A stretch of 64,000 nucleotides of DNA from Flavisphingopyxis soli (GTDB lineage: Bacteria; Pseudomonadota; Alphaproteobacteria; Sphingomonadales; Sphingomonadaceae): assembly GCF_007995095.1 (NCBI RefSeq), contig NZ_VOPY01000001.1:1079001-1143000 (forward strand), given 5' to 3'. Positions 47,450 through 55,814 of this stretch are shown here, piece after piece (position 1 is the stretch's first letter; each line of letters opens with the position of its first letter). The translations under genes were made by a program, and so were the position numbers. The notes beneath the pieces were generated by a model. The model had not been told where the DNA came from, did no database searches, and saw only the letters and a list, made by a program, of their open reading frames with translations.

Positions 47450-48549
47450 TCTATCTCGATTACCAGGCGACGACGCCGCTCGCCCCCGAGGCCTTTGCCG
47501 CGATGGAGCCGTGGCTGCGTGACCAGCACGCCAATCCGCACAGCAAGCACGCACCGGGCCGCGCCGCCGCCGCCGCGGTCGAGGTTGCGCGAGACGAGGT
47601 CGCGGCGCTGCTCCCCGAAGGCGGGCGGACGATCTTTACCAGCGGCGCGACCGAAGCGATCAACCTTGCGATTCGCGGGGCGTTGCCCGACCGGCCCGAG
47701 GATGGTCGCAACCGCATCGTCACCATCGCGACCGAACATGCTGCGGTGCTCGACACCGTCCGGCATATCGATGCGCGCGGATACGAGGCGGTGCTGTTGC
47801 CCGTGGCGAGCGACGGTATCGTCGATCTGGCGGTCGCCGATGCGGCGATCGATGGGCGTACCGCGCTCGTCGCCGCGATGCTGGTCAACAACGAGATCGG
47901 CGTGATCCAGCCGGTTGCCGATATCGCCGCGCTCGCCCGCAATGCGGGTGCGCTGGTGCTCAGCGATTGCGTCCAGGGCTATGGCCGCGTCGCGATTCCC
48001 CAGGCGCTCGACCTCGTCGCGATCTCTGCGCACAAGGTCCACGGCCCCAAGGGGATCGGCGCATTGTGGGTGCGCGACGGCGTCGCCCTTAGGCCGTTGT
48101 TCCACGGCGGCGGACAGGAACAGGGGCTGCGATCGGGGACGCTCTCGCCCGCTCTGTGCGCGGGCTTTGGCGCGGCGGCACGGCTCGCGCACGATCGCTT
48201 CGACAGCGATGCGGCGCATGTCGCCGATCTGTGGGGCGCCGCACAGCCGTTGCTGGCCGGCTGGACGATCAACGGATCGATCGAGCACCGCTATCGCGGC
48301 AATCTCAACATTCGCCGCGACGGGCTCGATTCGGCGCGCCTCCTCTCCGAGTTGCGTGCCATCGCCTTCTCGCTCGGCAGCGCCTGCGCGAGCGGCTCGG
48401 GCCGTCCGAGCCACGTGCTCGCCGCGCTCGGCCTGGTGGGCGCAGAGGCGCGCTCGTCGATCCGCATCGGCTTCGGCCGCTACACAATGCGAGACGAACT
48501 GGTCGGCGCGCTCGAACGCATCAACGCCGCCGCAGACGCACAGGGATGA
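47446..48549 (+). CDS. Cysteine desulfurase (NifS/IscS family), second of a tandem pair
   Basis: This 367-residue paralog of the preceding gene opens MIYLDYQATTPLAPEA. It contains IFTSGATEAINLAIRG near 66, AMLVNNEIGVIQ near 145, the PLP lysine in ISAHKVHGPKGIGAL near 195 and the active Cys in LGSACASGSGRPSHVLAAL near 320. Both copies keep all catalytic residues, so neither is an obvious dead subunit. A ferredoxin follows 4 bp after its stop. No scaffold (IscU) or chaperone genes are adjacent. Confidence 0.93.
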   Translation: MIYLDYQATTPLAPEAFAAMEPWLRDQHANPHSKHAPGRAAAAAVEVARDEVAALLPEGGRTIFTSGATEAINLAIRGALPDRPEDGRNRIVTIATEHAAVLDTVRHIDARGYEAVLLPVASDGIVDLAVADAAIDGRTALVAAMLVNNEIGVIQPVADIAALARNAGALVLSDCVQGYGRVAIPQALDLVAISAHKVHGPKGIGALWVRDGVALRPLFHGGGQEQGLRSGTLSPALCAGFGAAARLAHDRFDSDAAHVADLWGAAQPLLAGWTINGSIEHRYRGNLNIRRDGLDSARLLSELRAIAFSLGSACASGSGRPSHVLAALGLVGAEARSSIRIGFGRYTMRDELVGALERINAAADAQG

Positions 48550-48553
48550 TGCG

Positions 48554-48889
48554 ATGACCCGCGTCACCTTCATCCATGCCGACGGCGAAGCGCGCACCGT
48601 CGCCGAAGCGCCCGCCGGAACCAATCTGCTCGCGCTCGCGCAGGCGCAGGGCATGCCGCTCGAAGGCACGTGCGAGGGGCAGATGGCGTGCTCGACCTGC
48701 CATGTCATCGTCGCCGCCGAGGATTTTGCCAAGCTGCCGCCGGCGAGCGAGATGGAGGACGACATGCTCGACCTGGCCGCCTGCGTGACGCGCCACAGCC
48801 GCCTGTCGTGCCAGATCGAGCTTGCCGAAAGCCTCGACAGCCTGACCGTCAGCATCCCGCCGACGCGGCGCGACATGCGCGGGGGATAA
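48554..48889 (+). CDS. Adrenodoxin-type [2Fe-2S] ferredoxin
   Basis: This is a 111-residue ferredoxin. The cluster ligands are in GTCEGQMACSTC (C-x5-C-x2-C, near residues 40-49) with the fourth Cys in SRLSCQIEL near 86. The DMLDLAACVT segment between them is typical of vertebrate-adrenodoxin/ISC-type Fdx, which donates electrons for Fe-S assembly or to P450s. The start is the ATG at 48554, four bases after the desulfurase stop. Genome position with two cysteine desulfurases favours a role in Fe-S cluster assembly. Confidence 0.94.
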   Translation: MTRVTFIHADGEARTVAEAPAGTNLLALAQAQGMPLEGTCEGQMACSTCHVIVAAEDFAKLPPASEMEDDMLDLAACVTRHSRLSCQIELAESLDSLTVSIPPTRRDMRGG

Positions 48890-48936
48890 CGACCGCCATC
48901 TTGCCATCGGGCCGATCAGCCGCCATATGGCCGATC

Positions 48937-49025
48937 GAGAGTCGGGCGGACGTGGTCTTCGCCAACCCGGTCAGATCCGGAAGGAAGCAGCCGCAACGAA
49001 TTCGCCGCGGGTCGTTCCGGCTCTC
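48937..49025 (+). ncRNA. ffs: Signal recognition particle RNA, small (4.5S) type
   Basis: The centre CCGGTCAGATCCGGAAGGAAGCAGCC is shortened here to its key parts: GGTCAG, the apical GGAA loop and the AGCAGCC symmetric-loop strand, which bind Ffh. Ends GAGAGTCGG (48937) and CCGGCTCTC (to 49025) pair, giving the usual single long hairpin of about 90 nt. The exact ends are estimates. It partners Ffh in co-translational membrane targeting. The 320-bp gap 48890-49209 holds this RNA, a downstream hairpin and otherwise no gene I can see. Confidence 0.9.
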
Positions 49026-49036
49026 ACCATTTCACC

Positions 49037-49059
49037 AATTTCATCCGGGGGATGAAATT
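49037..49059 (+). terminator. Perfect hairpin after the SRP RNA, possible terminator or processing site
   Basis: AATTTCATCC (49037-49046), a GGG loop and GGATGAAATT (49050-49059) form a perfect 10-bp stem about 12 bases after the SRP RNA. There is no following T-run, so termination or 3' processing is only inferred. Confidence 0.5.
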
Positions 49060-49209
49060 CGGGAGATCCCGAAGCGAAGCGAAGGGTAGCCGAGGCTTCG
49101 GCGGGCAAGCCCCAGAGATTTGCTGAACCGCCCGGTTCGCGCTGTGCGTCGCCAAGTTTCGTATCGTGGCCCTCGCATTCTCCCGCGCCTGCCCCTATCC
49201 TTTGCGGCA

Positions 49210-50964
49210 ATGACCGAATCCCCACAGCCTTATCGCGTGCTCGCGCGCAAATATCGTCCGCAGAGCTTCGATGCGCTGATTGGCCAGGACGCGATGGTCC
49301 AGACTTTGGCCAACGCAATCCGGCGCGATCGCATCGCTCATGCCTTCCTGATGACCGGCGTGCGCGGGGTCGGCAAGACGACGACCGCACGGCTGATCGC
49401 CAAGGCCCTGAACTGCATCGGCCCCGACGGCGACGGCGGTCCGACGATCGATCCGTGCGGGGTGTGCGAACCGTGCAAGGCGATCGCCGAGGGACGCCAT
49501 ATCGACGTCATCGAGATGGATGCCGCGAGCCACACCGGCATCGACGACATTCGCGAGATCGTCGACGCGTCGCGCTATGCCGCGGTGTCGGCGCGCTACA
49601 AGGTGTACATCATCGATGAGGTCCACATGCTGTCGAAGGCCGCGTTCAACGGCCTGTTGAAGACGCTCGAGGAACCGCCGCCGCACGTGAAGTTCATCTT
49701 TGCGACGACCGAGGTCAACAAGCTGCCGGTGACCGTCCTGTCGCGCTGCCAGCGATTCGACCTTCGGCGGATCACCGTCGAGATGCTCGAAAAGCATTTC
49801 GCCGGGATCATCGAACTCGAAGGCTGCACCGCCGAGCCAGAGGCGCTCCACCTGATCGCGGTCGCTGCCGAAGGGTCGGTCCGCGACGGCCTGTCGATCC
49901 TCGACCAGGCGATTGCGCATGCCGATCTCGACGGCGAGGGGAAGGTCACGGCGGCGCAGGTCCGCGTCATGCTCGGCCTGTCCGATCGCGGCGCGGTGCG
50001 GCGCCTGTTCGGCCACATGATCGCCGGCGAAACGCGCGAGATGATCGACGGCCTCGCCGAGCATTACGCGCTGGGCGCCGAGCCGCTGTCGCTCGTTCGC
50101 GGGCTGCTCGACCTGACGCACGCGGTGACGCTCGCCAAGGTCGGCCGCGCGGTCGATCCCGGCCTGCCCGAGGCCGATCGCGAAGCAATGCGCGGCTGGG
50201 CCAACCAGATCGGCCATGCCGCGCTGCATCGCTTGTGGCAGCTGTTGCTCAAGGCGCATGACGAGGTGGCGCGCGCGGCGATGCCGCTCGAGGCGCTCGA
50301 AATGGCGACGCTGAGGATCTGCTATGCCGCGACGATGCCCGATCCCGGCGCACTGGCGCGCGGGCTGGCGAGCACGCCGGAATTGGCTCCAGCCGATGCT
50401 GCCACGCCTGAAGCGCCGGCAAACGATGATCGCACCGCCCAGGCGGAGCCCGCGACGCAAGGCGCACCGCCACCGGCTCCCGCGCCTGTCGAAGCGCCGG
50501 TGGAGCAACCGGTCGACGAGACCCCGCCCTGGGATGAGCCCGAGGCGGCTGATACGCCTGCGCCGCCGGCCACACCTGTCACGCCTGAAGTGCCGTCTCT
50601 GCCCGATGTTGTCGAGATGCTGTGGCGGGCGGGCAGGGGGCGGCTGGCGCAGCAGACGCACGATCATGTCCGGCCGATCGAGATCACGACCGACCGGCTG
50701 GTCATCGCGCGCGGCGATCGCATCGACGACGAACTGTGCCGCGACCTTGCCGACGCGCTGGGCAAGGTCAGCCAGCATCGCTGGACCGTCACGATCGGCG
50801 ATGGCGAGGGCGAACCCTCGCTGCTCGAACGCGAACACGCGGCCAAGGCGCGCCACGAGGCCGAGATCAAGGCGCTGCCCGTCGTCAAGGCTGCGTTCGA
50901 CCATTTCCCCGAGGCCCAGCTCCTCCCCCCACTCGAACCCCAGGACAGGAAAAGCGCATCATGA
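49210..50964 (+). CDS. dnaX: DNA polymerase III subunits gamma and tau
   Basis: This is a 584-residue clamp-loader ATPase. The start at 49210 gives MTESPQPYRVLARKYRPQSF; in-frame codons before it lie in the leader. The P-loop is GVRGVGKTTTARL near residue 47. A four-cysteine zinc module surrounds CGVCEPC near 80. IDEVHMLSKAAFNGLLKTLEEPPP is split around the Walker B Asp-Glu, and VLSRCQRFDLRR carries sensor 1/Arg finger. After a Pro/Ala-rich linker (about 410-480) comes the tau-specific C-terminus. I found no obvious slippage sequence for a gamma form. ybaB overlaps its stop. Confidence 0.97.
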   Translation: MTESPQPYRVLARKYRPQSFDALIGQDAMVQTLANAIRRDRIAHAFLMTGVRGVGKTTTARLIAKALNCIGPDGDGGPTIDPCGVCEPCKAIAEGRHIDVIEMDAASHTGIDDIREIVDASRYAAVSARYKVYIIDEVHMLSKAAFNGLLKTLEEPPPHVKFIFATTEVNKLPVTVLSRCQRFDLRRITVEMLEKHFAGIIELEGCTAEPEALHLIAVAAEGSVRDGLSILDQAIAHADLDGEGKVTAAQVRVMLGLSDRGAVRRLFGHMIAGETREMIDGLAEHYALGAEPLSLVRGLLDLTHAVTLAKVGRAVDPGLPEADREAMRGWANQIGHAALHRLWQLLLKAHDEVARAAMPLEALEMATLRICYAATMPDPGALARGLASTPELAPADAATPEAPANDDRTAQAEPATQGAPPPAPAPVEAPVEQPVDETPPWDEPEAADTPAPPATPVTPEVPSLPDVVEMLWRAGRGRLAQQTHDHVRPIEITTDRLVIARGDRIDDELCRDLADALGKVSQHRWTVTIGDGEGEPSLLEREHAAKARHEAEIKALPVVKAAFDHFPEAQLLPPLEPQDRKSAS

Positions 50965-51296
50965 AATCGATGGAAGAGATGCTCAAGGCAGCACAAGAAG
51001 CCGCCGAACGGATCCAGGAACAGATGTCCGAAGCGCAGGGCAAGCTCGACGCAATCGAGGTCGAGGGCGCTGCCGGCGGCGGCCTCGTCAAGGTCCGCGC
51101 GACCGCCAAGGGGCGGATATTGGGCGTGTCGATCGACGACAGCCTGATCGTGCCGGCCGACAAGCAGATGCTCGAAGACCTGATCGCCGCCGCGTTCAAC
51201 GACGCGCGCGCCAAGGCCGATACCGCGAGCAACGAGGAAATGGGCAAGGCGACGCAGGGCATGCCGCTTCCGCCCGGCTTCAAGATGCCGTTCTGA
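50961..51296 (+). CDS. YbaB/EbfC family nucleoid-associated protein
   Basis: This 111-residue DNA-binding protein of the YbaB/EbfC family is about the usual length. It has the helical MKSMEEMLKAAQEAAERIQ start, the VEGAAGGGLVKVRATAKG beta part and the MPLPPGFKMPF C-terminus that is nearly invariant in the family. It forms dimers that act in nucleoid organisation and possibly recombination. The ATG overlaps the dnaX stop (ATGA). The dnaX-ybaB pair is widely conserved. Confidence 0.96.
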   Translation: MKSMEEMLKAAQEAAERIQEQMSEAQGKLDAIEVEGAAGGGLVKVRATAKGRILGVSIDDSLIVPADKQMLEDLIAAAFNDARAKADTASNEEMGKATQGMPLPPGFKMPF

Positions 51297-51376
51297 AAAA
51301 CCGCAGCTTCGCGGCATTGATGTATCGAGTACGTTAATCCTGCGGTGTTACGAGGGCGTATTCGCCGGGTTCGGCC

Positions 51377-51406
51377 ATTGAACCGACCGCACCGCGCACA
51401 CATATT
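51377..51406 (+). promoter_or_regulatory. Weak RpoH-like promoter candidate before lon
   Basis: ATTG (51377), an 18-base spacer and CACATATT (51399-51406) loosely resemble CTTG-N17/18-CYTATNT. Lon is a heat-shock gene in related bacteria, which raises the prior, but both boxes deviate from consensus. Confidence 0.3.
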
Positions 51407-51449
51407 GTGGATCGGAGCGCCTCCTCGCGCTCTCCCGTCCGGAGTGAGA

Positions 51450-53849
51450 ATGAACCAGAAATTTCCCCTGTTGCCGTTGCGCGACATCGTCATCTTCCCG
51501 CAGATGATCGTGCCCCTGTTCGTCGGCCGCGACGCATCGGTCGTCGCGCTCGAACGCGCGATGGAATCGGACAAGCAGATTTTCCTCGTCGCGCAGCTCG
51601 ACCCGGCCGAGGACGATCCCGGCCGTGATGACATGTACGACCTTGGCGTGCTCGCCACCGTGTTGCAGATGCTCAAGCTGCCCGACGGCACCGTCCGCGT
51701 GCTCGTCGAAGGCAAGCAGCGCGCGCGCCTGACCGACCTGGTCCGCGAGGACGACTATCAGGTCGGCGAAGTCGAACTGCTCGACGAGCGCGCACTCGAC
51801 AGCGTCGAGGCCAAGGCGCTGATGCGTACGGTGACCGAACAGTTCGAAAACTATTCGAAGCTCAACAAGAAACTGCCGACCGAAACCGCGGTCCAGCTCG
51901 GCGAGATCGACGATCCGGCGCAGCTCGCCGATGCCGTCGCCGCCAATATCTCGGTCAAGGTCGCCGACAAGCAGGCGATCCTCAGCGAATTCGATCCGTT
52001 GAAGCGGCTCGAAATGGTCTTCGCCTTCATGGAGGGCGAACTCGGCGTGCTCAACGTCGAGAAGAAGATTCGCGGGCGCGTCAAACGCCAGATGGAAAAG
52101 ACCCAGCGCGAATATTACCTCAACGAACAGTTGAAGGCGATCCAGCGCGAGCTTGGCAGCGGCGAGGGCGGCGAGGACGGCGACGAGCTCGCCGAACTGG
52201 CGACCAAGATCGAAAAACTGAAAATGTCGAAAGAGGCCAAGGCCAAGGCGCTCGGCGAACTCAAGAAGCTGCGCGGAATGGCGCCGATGTCGGCCGAAGC
52301 GACCGTCGTGCGCAACTATCTCGACATTTTGCTTGGCCTGCCCTGGGGCAAGAAGACGAAGCTCAAGAAGGACATCGCGGTCGCCCAGAAGGTGCTCGAC
52401 GACGACCATTATGCGCTTGAAAAGGTCAAGGACCGGATCATCGAATATCTCGCGGTCCAGGCGCGCACCAACAAGCTGAAGGGCCCGATCCTGTGCCTCG
52501 TCGGCCCCCCGGGCGTCGGCAAGACCAGCCTCGGGCGGAGCATTGCCAAGGCGACGGGCCGCGAATTCGTCCGCCAGTCGCTCGGCGGTGTGCGCGACGA
52601 AGCCGAAATCCGCGGCCATCGCCGCACCTATATCGGCTCGCTGCCCGGCAAGATCGTCTCGAACCTCAAAAAGGCCGGCACGTCGAACCCGCTGTTCCTG
52701 CTCGACGAGATCGACAAGCTCGGCCAGGATTTCCGTGGCGATCCCGCCTCGGCGCTTTTGGAAGTGCTCGACCCCGAACAGAACAACAAGTTCCAGGACC
52801 ATTATCTCGAGATCGACCTCGACCTCAGCGACGTGATGTTCGTCACCACCGCGAACACGCTCAACCTGCCGCAGCCGTTGCTCGACCGGATGGAGATCAT
52901 CCGCCTCGAAGGCTATACCGAGGACGAAAAGGTCGAGATCGCCAAGCGCCACCTGATCGCCAAGCAGGTCGAGATGCACGGGCTCAAGGACGGCGAGTTC
53001 ACCCTGACCGACGAGGGCCTGCGCGACCTGATCCGCTTCTACACGCGCGAAGCCGGCGTTCGCACGCTCGAGCGCGAGATCGCGCGCCTCGCCCGCAAGG
53101 CGTTGCGCCGCATCCTCGAGAAAAAGGCCGAAAGCGTCACCGTGACGCCCGAAAACCTTGCCGAGTTCGCCGGGGTGCGCAAGTTCCGTCACGGCGTCGG
53201 CGACAAGGAAGACCAGATCGGCGCAGTCACCGGGCTGGCGTGGACCGAGGTCGGCGGCGAATTGCTGACGATCGAGGCGGTCACCGTCCCGGGCAAGGGC
53301 CAGGTCAAGACGACCGGCAAGCTCGGCGAAGTCATGACCGAATCGATCCAGGCGGCGATGAGCTATGTTAAGGCGCGCGCGCCGTCGTACGGCATTCGCC
53401 CCAGCCTGTTCGCACGCAAGGACATCCACATCCATCTGCCCGAAGGCGCAGTCCCCAAGGACGGCCCCTCGGCGGGTGTCGGCATGGTCACCGCGATGAT
53501 CTCGACGCTGACCGGCGTTGCTGTGCGCAAGGATGTCGCAATGACCGGCGAAGTCACGCTGCGCGGCCATGTCCTGCCGATCGGCGGGCTCAAGGAAAAG
53601 CTGCTCGCGGCGTTGCGCGGCGGCATTACGACCGTCGTGATTCCGGCCGAGAACGAGAAGGACCTCGTCGAAATCCCGCAATCGATCCGCGATGCGCTCG
53701 AAATCCATACCGCCGAACATGTCGATGACGTGCTCAAGATCGCGCTGACCGCGACGATCGATGCGATCGAGTGGACCGAAGCCGACGAGCTGGCGGCTCA
53801 GCCGCTACCGCATCCGGGCGGCGATGCTAGTGTCCGATTGCCGCACTAA
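51450..53849 (+). CDS. lon: ATP-dependent protease Lon
   Basis: This is a 799-residue AAA+ serine protease, full length. The N-terminal substrate domain opens [21 protein letters not shown] coiled-coil region lies near 205-270. The P-loop is [18 protein letters not shown] near residue 350. The Lon catalytic dyad is Ser in [11 protein letters not shown] near 678 and Lys in [12 protein letters not shown] near 720. The start at 51450 follows CGGAGTGAGA and is confirmed by the conserved N-terminus. It degrades misfolded and regulatory proteins. The lon-hup order is common in proteobacteria. Confidence 0.98.
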   Translation: MNQKFPLLPLRDIVIFPQMIVPLFVGRDASVVALERAMESDKQIFLVAQLDPAEDDPGRDDMYDLGVLATVLQMLKLPDGTVRVLVEGKQRARLTDLVREDDYQVGEVELLDERALDSVEAKALMRTVTEQFENYSKLNKKLPTETAVQLGEIDDPAQLADAVAANISVKVADKQAILSEFDPLKRLEMVFAFMEGELGVLNVEKKIRGRVKRQMEKTQREYYLNEQLKAIQRELGSGEGGEDGDELAELATKIEKLKMSKEAKAKALGELKKLRGMAPMSAEATVVRNYLDILLGLPWGKKTKLKKDIAVAQKVLDDDHYALEKVKDRIIEYLAVQARTNKLKGPILCLVGPPGVGKTSLGRSIAKATGREFVRQSLGGVRDEAEIRGHRRTYIGSLPGKIVSNLKKAGTSNPLFLLDEIDKLGQDFRGDPASALLEVLDPEQNNKFQDHYLEIDLDLSDVMFVTTANTLNLPQPLLDRMEIIRLEGYTEDEKVEIAKRHLIAKQVEMHGLKDGEFTLTDEGLRDLIRFYTREAGVRTLEREIARLARKALRRILEKKAESVTVTPENLAEFAGVRKFRHGVGDKEDQIGAVTGLAWTEVGGELLTIEAVTVPGKGQVKTTGKLGEVMTESIQAAMSYVKARAPSYGIRPSLFARKDIHIHLPEGAVPKDGPSAGVGMVTAMISTLTGVAVRKDVAMTGEVTLRGHVLPIGGLKEKLLAALRGGITTVVIPAENEKDLVEIPQSIRDALEIHTAEHVDDVLKIALTATIDAIEWTEADELAAQPLPHPGGDASVRLPH

Positions 53850-54001
53850 GGGGTGTCAGGTTGCAATTCGCCACTCTTTTTGGGCGATTTGCGTCGGTTT
53901 TTACCGCTTTTGCTTTGACATCGGTCGGGAATCGGGCCTTACTGCGGCCACCACGCCACGAGTCTGGTACGATATAAACTTTAGACAGGGGTTCCCAAGG
54001 C

Positions 54002-54277
54002 ATGAACAAGCAAGATCTCATTTCGTCGGTCGCTGACAGCAGCGGTCTGAGCAAGAGCGACGCGAGCCGCGCAGTCGAAGCAGTTTTCGACAGCATCTCG
54101 GGTGAGCTGGGCCGCGGCGGCGAAGTCCGTCTCGTCGGCTTCGGCACGTTCTCGACCTCGCAGCGCAAGGCTTCGACCGGCCGTAACCCGCGCACCGGCG
54201 AAACGATGCAGATCAAGGCATCGACCCAGCCCAAGTTCAAGGCCGGCAAGGGTCTCAAGGACTCGGTCAACAAGTAA
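54002..54277 (+). CDS. hup: DNA-binding protein HU
   Basis: This 91-residue histone-like protein is full length. The N-terminal helices (MNKQDLISSVADSSGLSKSD) and the beta-arm FGTFSTSQRKASTGRNPRTGE, with the DNA-intercalating Pro, are typical of HU. The C-terminal FKAGKGLKDSVNK matches. It bends and compacts DNA. It lies 152 bp after lon with a gap large enough for its own promoter (a TATAAA is at 53973-53978, without a clear -35 partner). A strong terminator follows. Confidence 0.96.
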   Translation: MNKQDLISSVADSSGLSKSDASRAVEAVFDSISGELGRGGEVRLVGFGTFSTSQRKASTGRNPRTGETMQIKASTQPKFKAGKGLKDSVNK

Positions 54278-54337
54278 GCATCATGCTGGGCGGGGAGGCA
54301 TGGCTTCCTCGCTTTTGCCCGGGTTCGTCCCGGCGAG

Positions 54338-54363
54338 AAGGCGGCGCGGAAACGCGCCGCCTT
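54338..54363 (+). terminator. Terminator after hup
   Basis: AAGGCGGCGCG (54338-54348), a GAAA tetraloop and CGCGCCGCCTT (54353-54363) form a perfect 11-bp stem, followed after five bases by TTTTA. It lies 60 bp after the hup stop. Confidence 0.8.
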
Positions 54364-54468
54364 CGGCATTTTATGCCAAGGCGAAGGCGCGATCGGCGGC
54401 GACGGATGGCGATCGCCGATTGCCTTTCGCGCACCGCTTGCCTAGGGAGCGCGTCGCAGGCCCGCCGG

Positions 54469-54543
54469 GGGCGCGTAGCTCAGTGGTAGAGCACACCCTT
54501 CACACGGGTGGGGTCGCAGGTTCAATCCCTGCCGCGCCCACCA
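54469..54543 (+). tRNA. tRNA-Val (anticodon CAC)
   Basis: This 75-nt cloverleaf includes an encoded CCA. The acceptor GGGCGCG pairs with CGCGCCC. The D-arm is GCTCAGTGGTAGAGC. The anticodon stem-loop CACCC-TTCACAC-GGGTG gives anticodon CAC, reading GUG. The T-arm CGCAGG-TTCAATC-CCTGC carries the conserved TTC. Nothing else is evident in the flanking gaps. Confidence 0.97.
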
Positions 54544-54659
54544 TCCCGGCCCCTGAGCGCGACGTGCGTGTGTCCCGCACGCCACAGTCCCGCACGGCTT
54601 GCGACAGAATGACCAGCGCATTCATAAGCCATTCAATGCTGTCGGTTAAAAGGACCGCT

Positions 54660-55001
54660 ATGGCATTCGCACCCGTCTTTTCCAAAACCGCCAAATGGCT
54701 CGCGCCAGGCACTCTTGCCGTCCTCGCCTGCGTGGCGGTTCCGGCTGCGGCGGAGTCGCAGGCGCGCCGCGCCGATCTGTCGCCCGTGCGCGAGGCGATG
54801 GAGAGCGGCAAGGTGATGCGGCTTGGCGAGATCATCCAGCTTGCGCGCCAGACGCCGCCTTATGACGAGATGCGCTTCCTCGGCGTCGTCGGCCTCGATG
54901 CCGTGCGCCTGCGCTACAAGCTCAAGTTCATGGACGGCGACCAGGTCGTCTATGTCTATGTCGATGCGCGCACCGGTCGCGTCCTCGGCAGCTCGCGCTG
55001 A
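54660..55001 (+). CDS. Small exported PepSY-like protein upstream of a two-component system
   Basis: This is a 113-residue protein with a signal peptide (about 1-33, ending AAAESQA) and a PepSY-like domain: VREAMESGKVMRLGEIIQLA, then LRYKLKFMDGDQVVYVYVDA with RTGRVLGS at the end. The ATG at 54660 follows AAAAGGA. PepSY proteins are thought to inhibit peptidases or sense envelope stress. It lies 136 bp upstream of a response regulator and kinase on the same strand, a common arrangement for a periplasmic accessory of the sensor. A direct role in signalling is inference. Confidence 0.82.
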   Translation: MAFAPVFSKTAKWLAPGTLAVLACVAVPAAAESQARRADLSPVREAMESGKVMRLGEIIQLARQTPPYDEMRFLGVVGLDAVRLRYKLKFMDGDQVVYVYVDARTGRVLGSSR

Positions 55002-55137
55002 CCTGCCGGCGCGCGATCAACCGTTTCGCGCTCCGTCGATCCGCTGCGGGTGCTTTACATGAACAGCCCAGTCCCTAGATGAAGGTTAACGCCGCGCGCT
55101 GAGCCTGCGCGATCGGCCTGCAAGGAGAATGACTGCG

Positions 55138-55803
55138 ATGCGTATCCTGATCGTGGAAGACGAGCCGACCCTGGGTCCGCAGCTCAAGGCGACGCTCGAA
55201 TCGGCGGGCTATGCGGTCGATCTCGCGACCGACGGCGAGGACGGACATTTCCTCGGCTCGACCGAAAATTACGATGCCGCGATTCTCGACCTCGGCCTGC
55301 CGGTCGTCGATGGCCTCACCGTGCTCGACCGCTGGCGCAAGGAGGATCGCGATTTTCCCGTCCTCGTCCTGACCGCGCGCGACAGCTGGTCGGACAAGGT
55401 CGCCGGGCTCGATGCCGGGGCCGACGATTACCTCGCCAAGCCGTTCCAGACCGAGGAGCTGATCGCCCGGCTGCGCGCGCTGATCCGCCGCGCCTCGGGC
55501 AATGCGTCGAGCGAACTCGAAGCCGGCGACGTCCGCCTCGATACGCGCTCGGGCAAGGTCACGCGCGCCGGCGAACCGGTCAAGCTGACCGCGCAGGAAT
55601 ACAAGCTGCTCAGCTATCTGATGCATCACAAGGGCAAGGTCGTGTCACGCACCGAGCTGATCGAGCATATCTACGATCAGGATTTCGATCGCGATTCGAA
55701 CACGATCGAGGTGTTCGTCACGCGCATTCGCAAGAAGCTGGGCGCCGATGTCATCACGACGATCCGTGGGCTCGGCTACAGCCTCGAAGACCCCCAAGCC
55801 TAG
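55138..55803 (+). CDS. OmpR/PhoP family response regulator
   Basis: This is a 221-residue two-component regulator. The receiver domain has the phospho-acceptor Asp51 (AAILDLGLPVVDG), the acidic pair in VEDEP and the Lys in DDYLAKPFQ. The winged-helix domain follows (KLTAQEYKLLSYLM, NTIEVFVTRIRKKLG). The ATG at 55138 is preferred over one at 55129 because AAGGAG ends 10 bases before the former but abuts the latter. It is 11 bp upstream of the histidine kinase gene. PhoP/QseB-like is the nearest type; the signal and targets are unknown. Confidence 0.95.
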   Translation: MRILIVEDEPTLGPQLKATLESAGYAVDLATDGEDGHFLGSTENYDAAILDLGLPVVDGLTVLDRWRKEDRDFPVLVLTARDSWSDKVAGLDAGADDYLAKPFQTEELIARLRALIRRASGNASSELEAGDVRLDTRSGKVTRAGEPVKLTAQEYKLLSYLMHHKGKVVSRTELIEHIYDQDFDRDSNTIEVFVTRIRKKLGADVITTIRGLGYSLEDPQA

Positions 55804-55814
55804 GATAAACCTGC

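Noticed and set aside
51348-53720. A very long antisense open frame (790 codons) across lon, and similar ones across dnaK (28191-29843), atpD/atpG (10247-11860) and hrpB (59900-62251).
   Set aside because: Long antisense frames are expected in high-GC coding DNA; they carry no recognisable motifs, no ribosome sites and low-complexity Arg/Asp/Ala-rich translations.
53915-53920. TTGACA upstream of hup as a -35 box with TATAAA at 53973-53978.
   Set aside because: The spacing is about 52 bases, far beyond 16-18, and no good partner box exists at the right distance from either.
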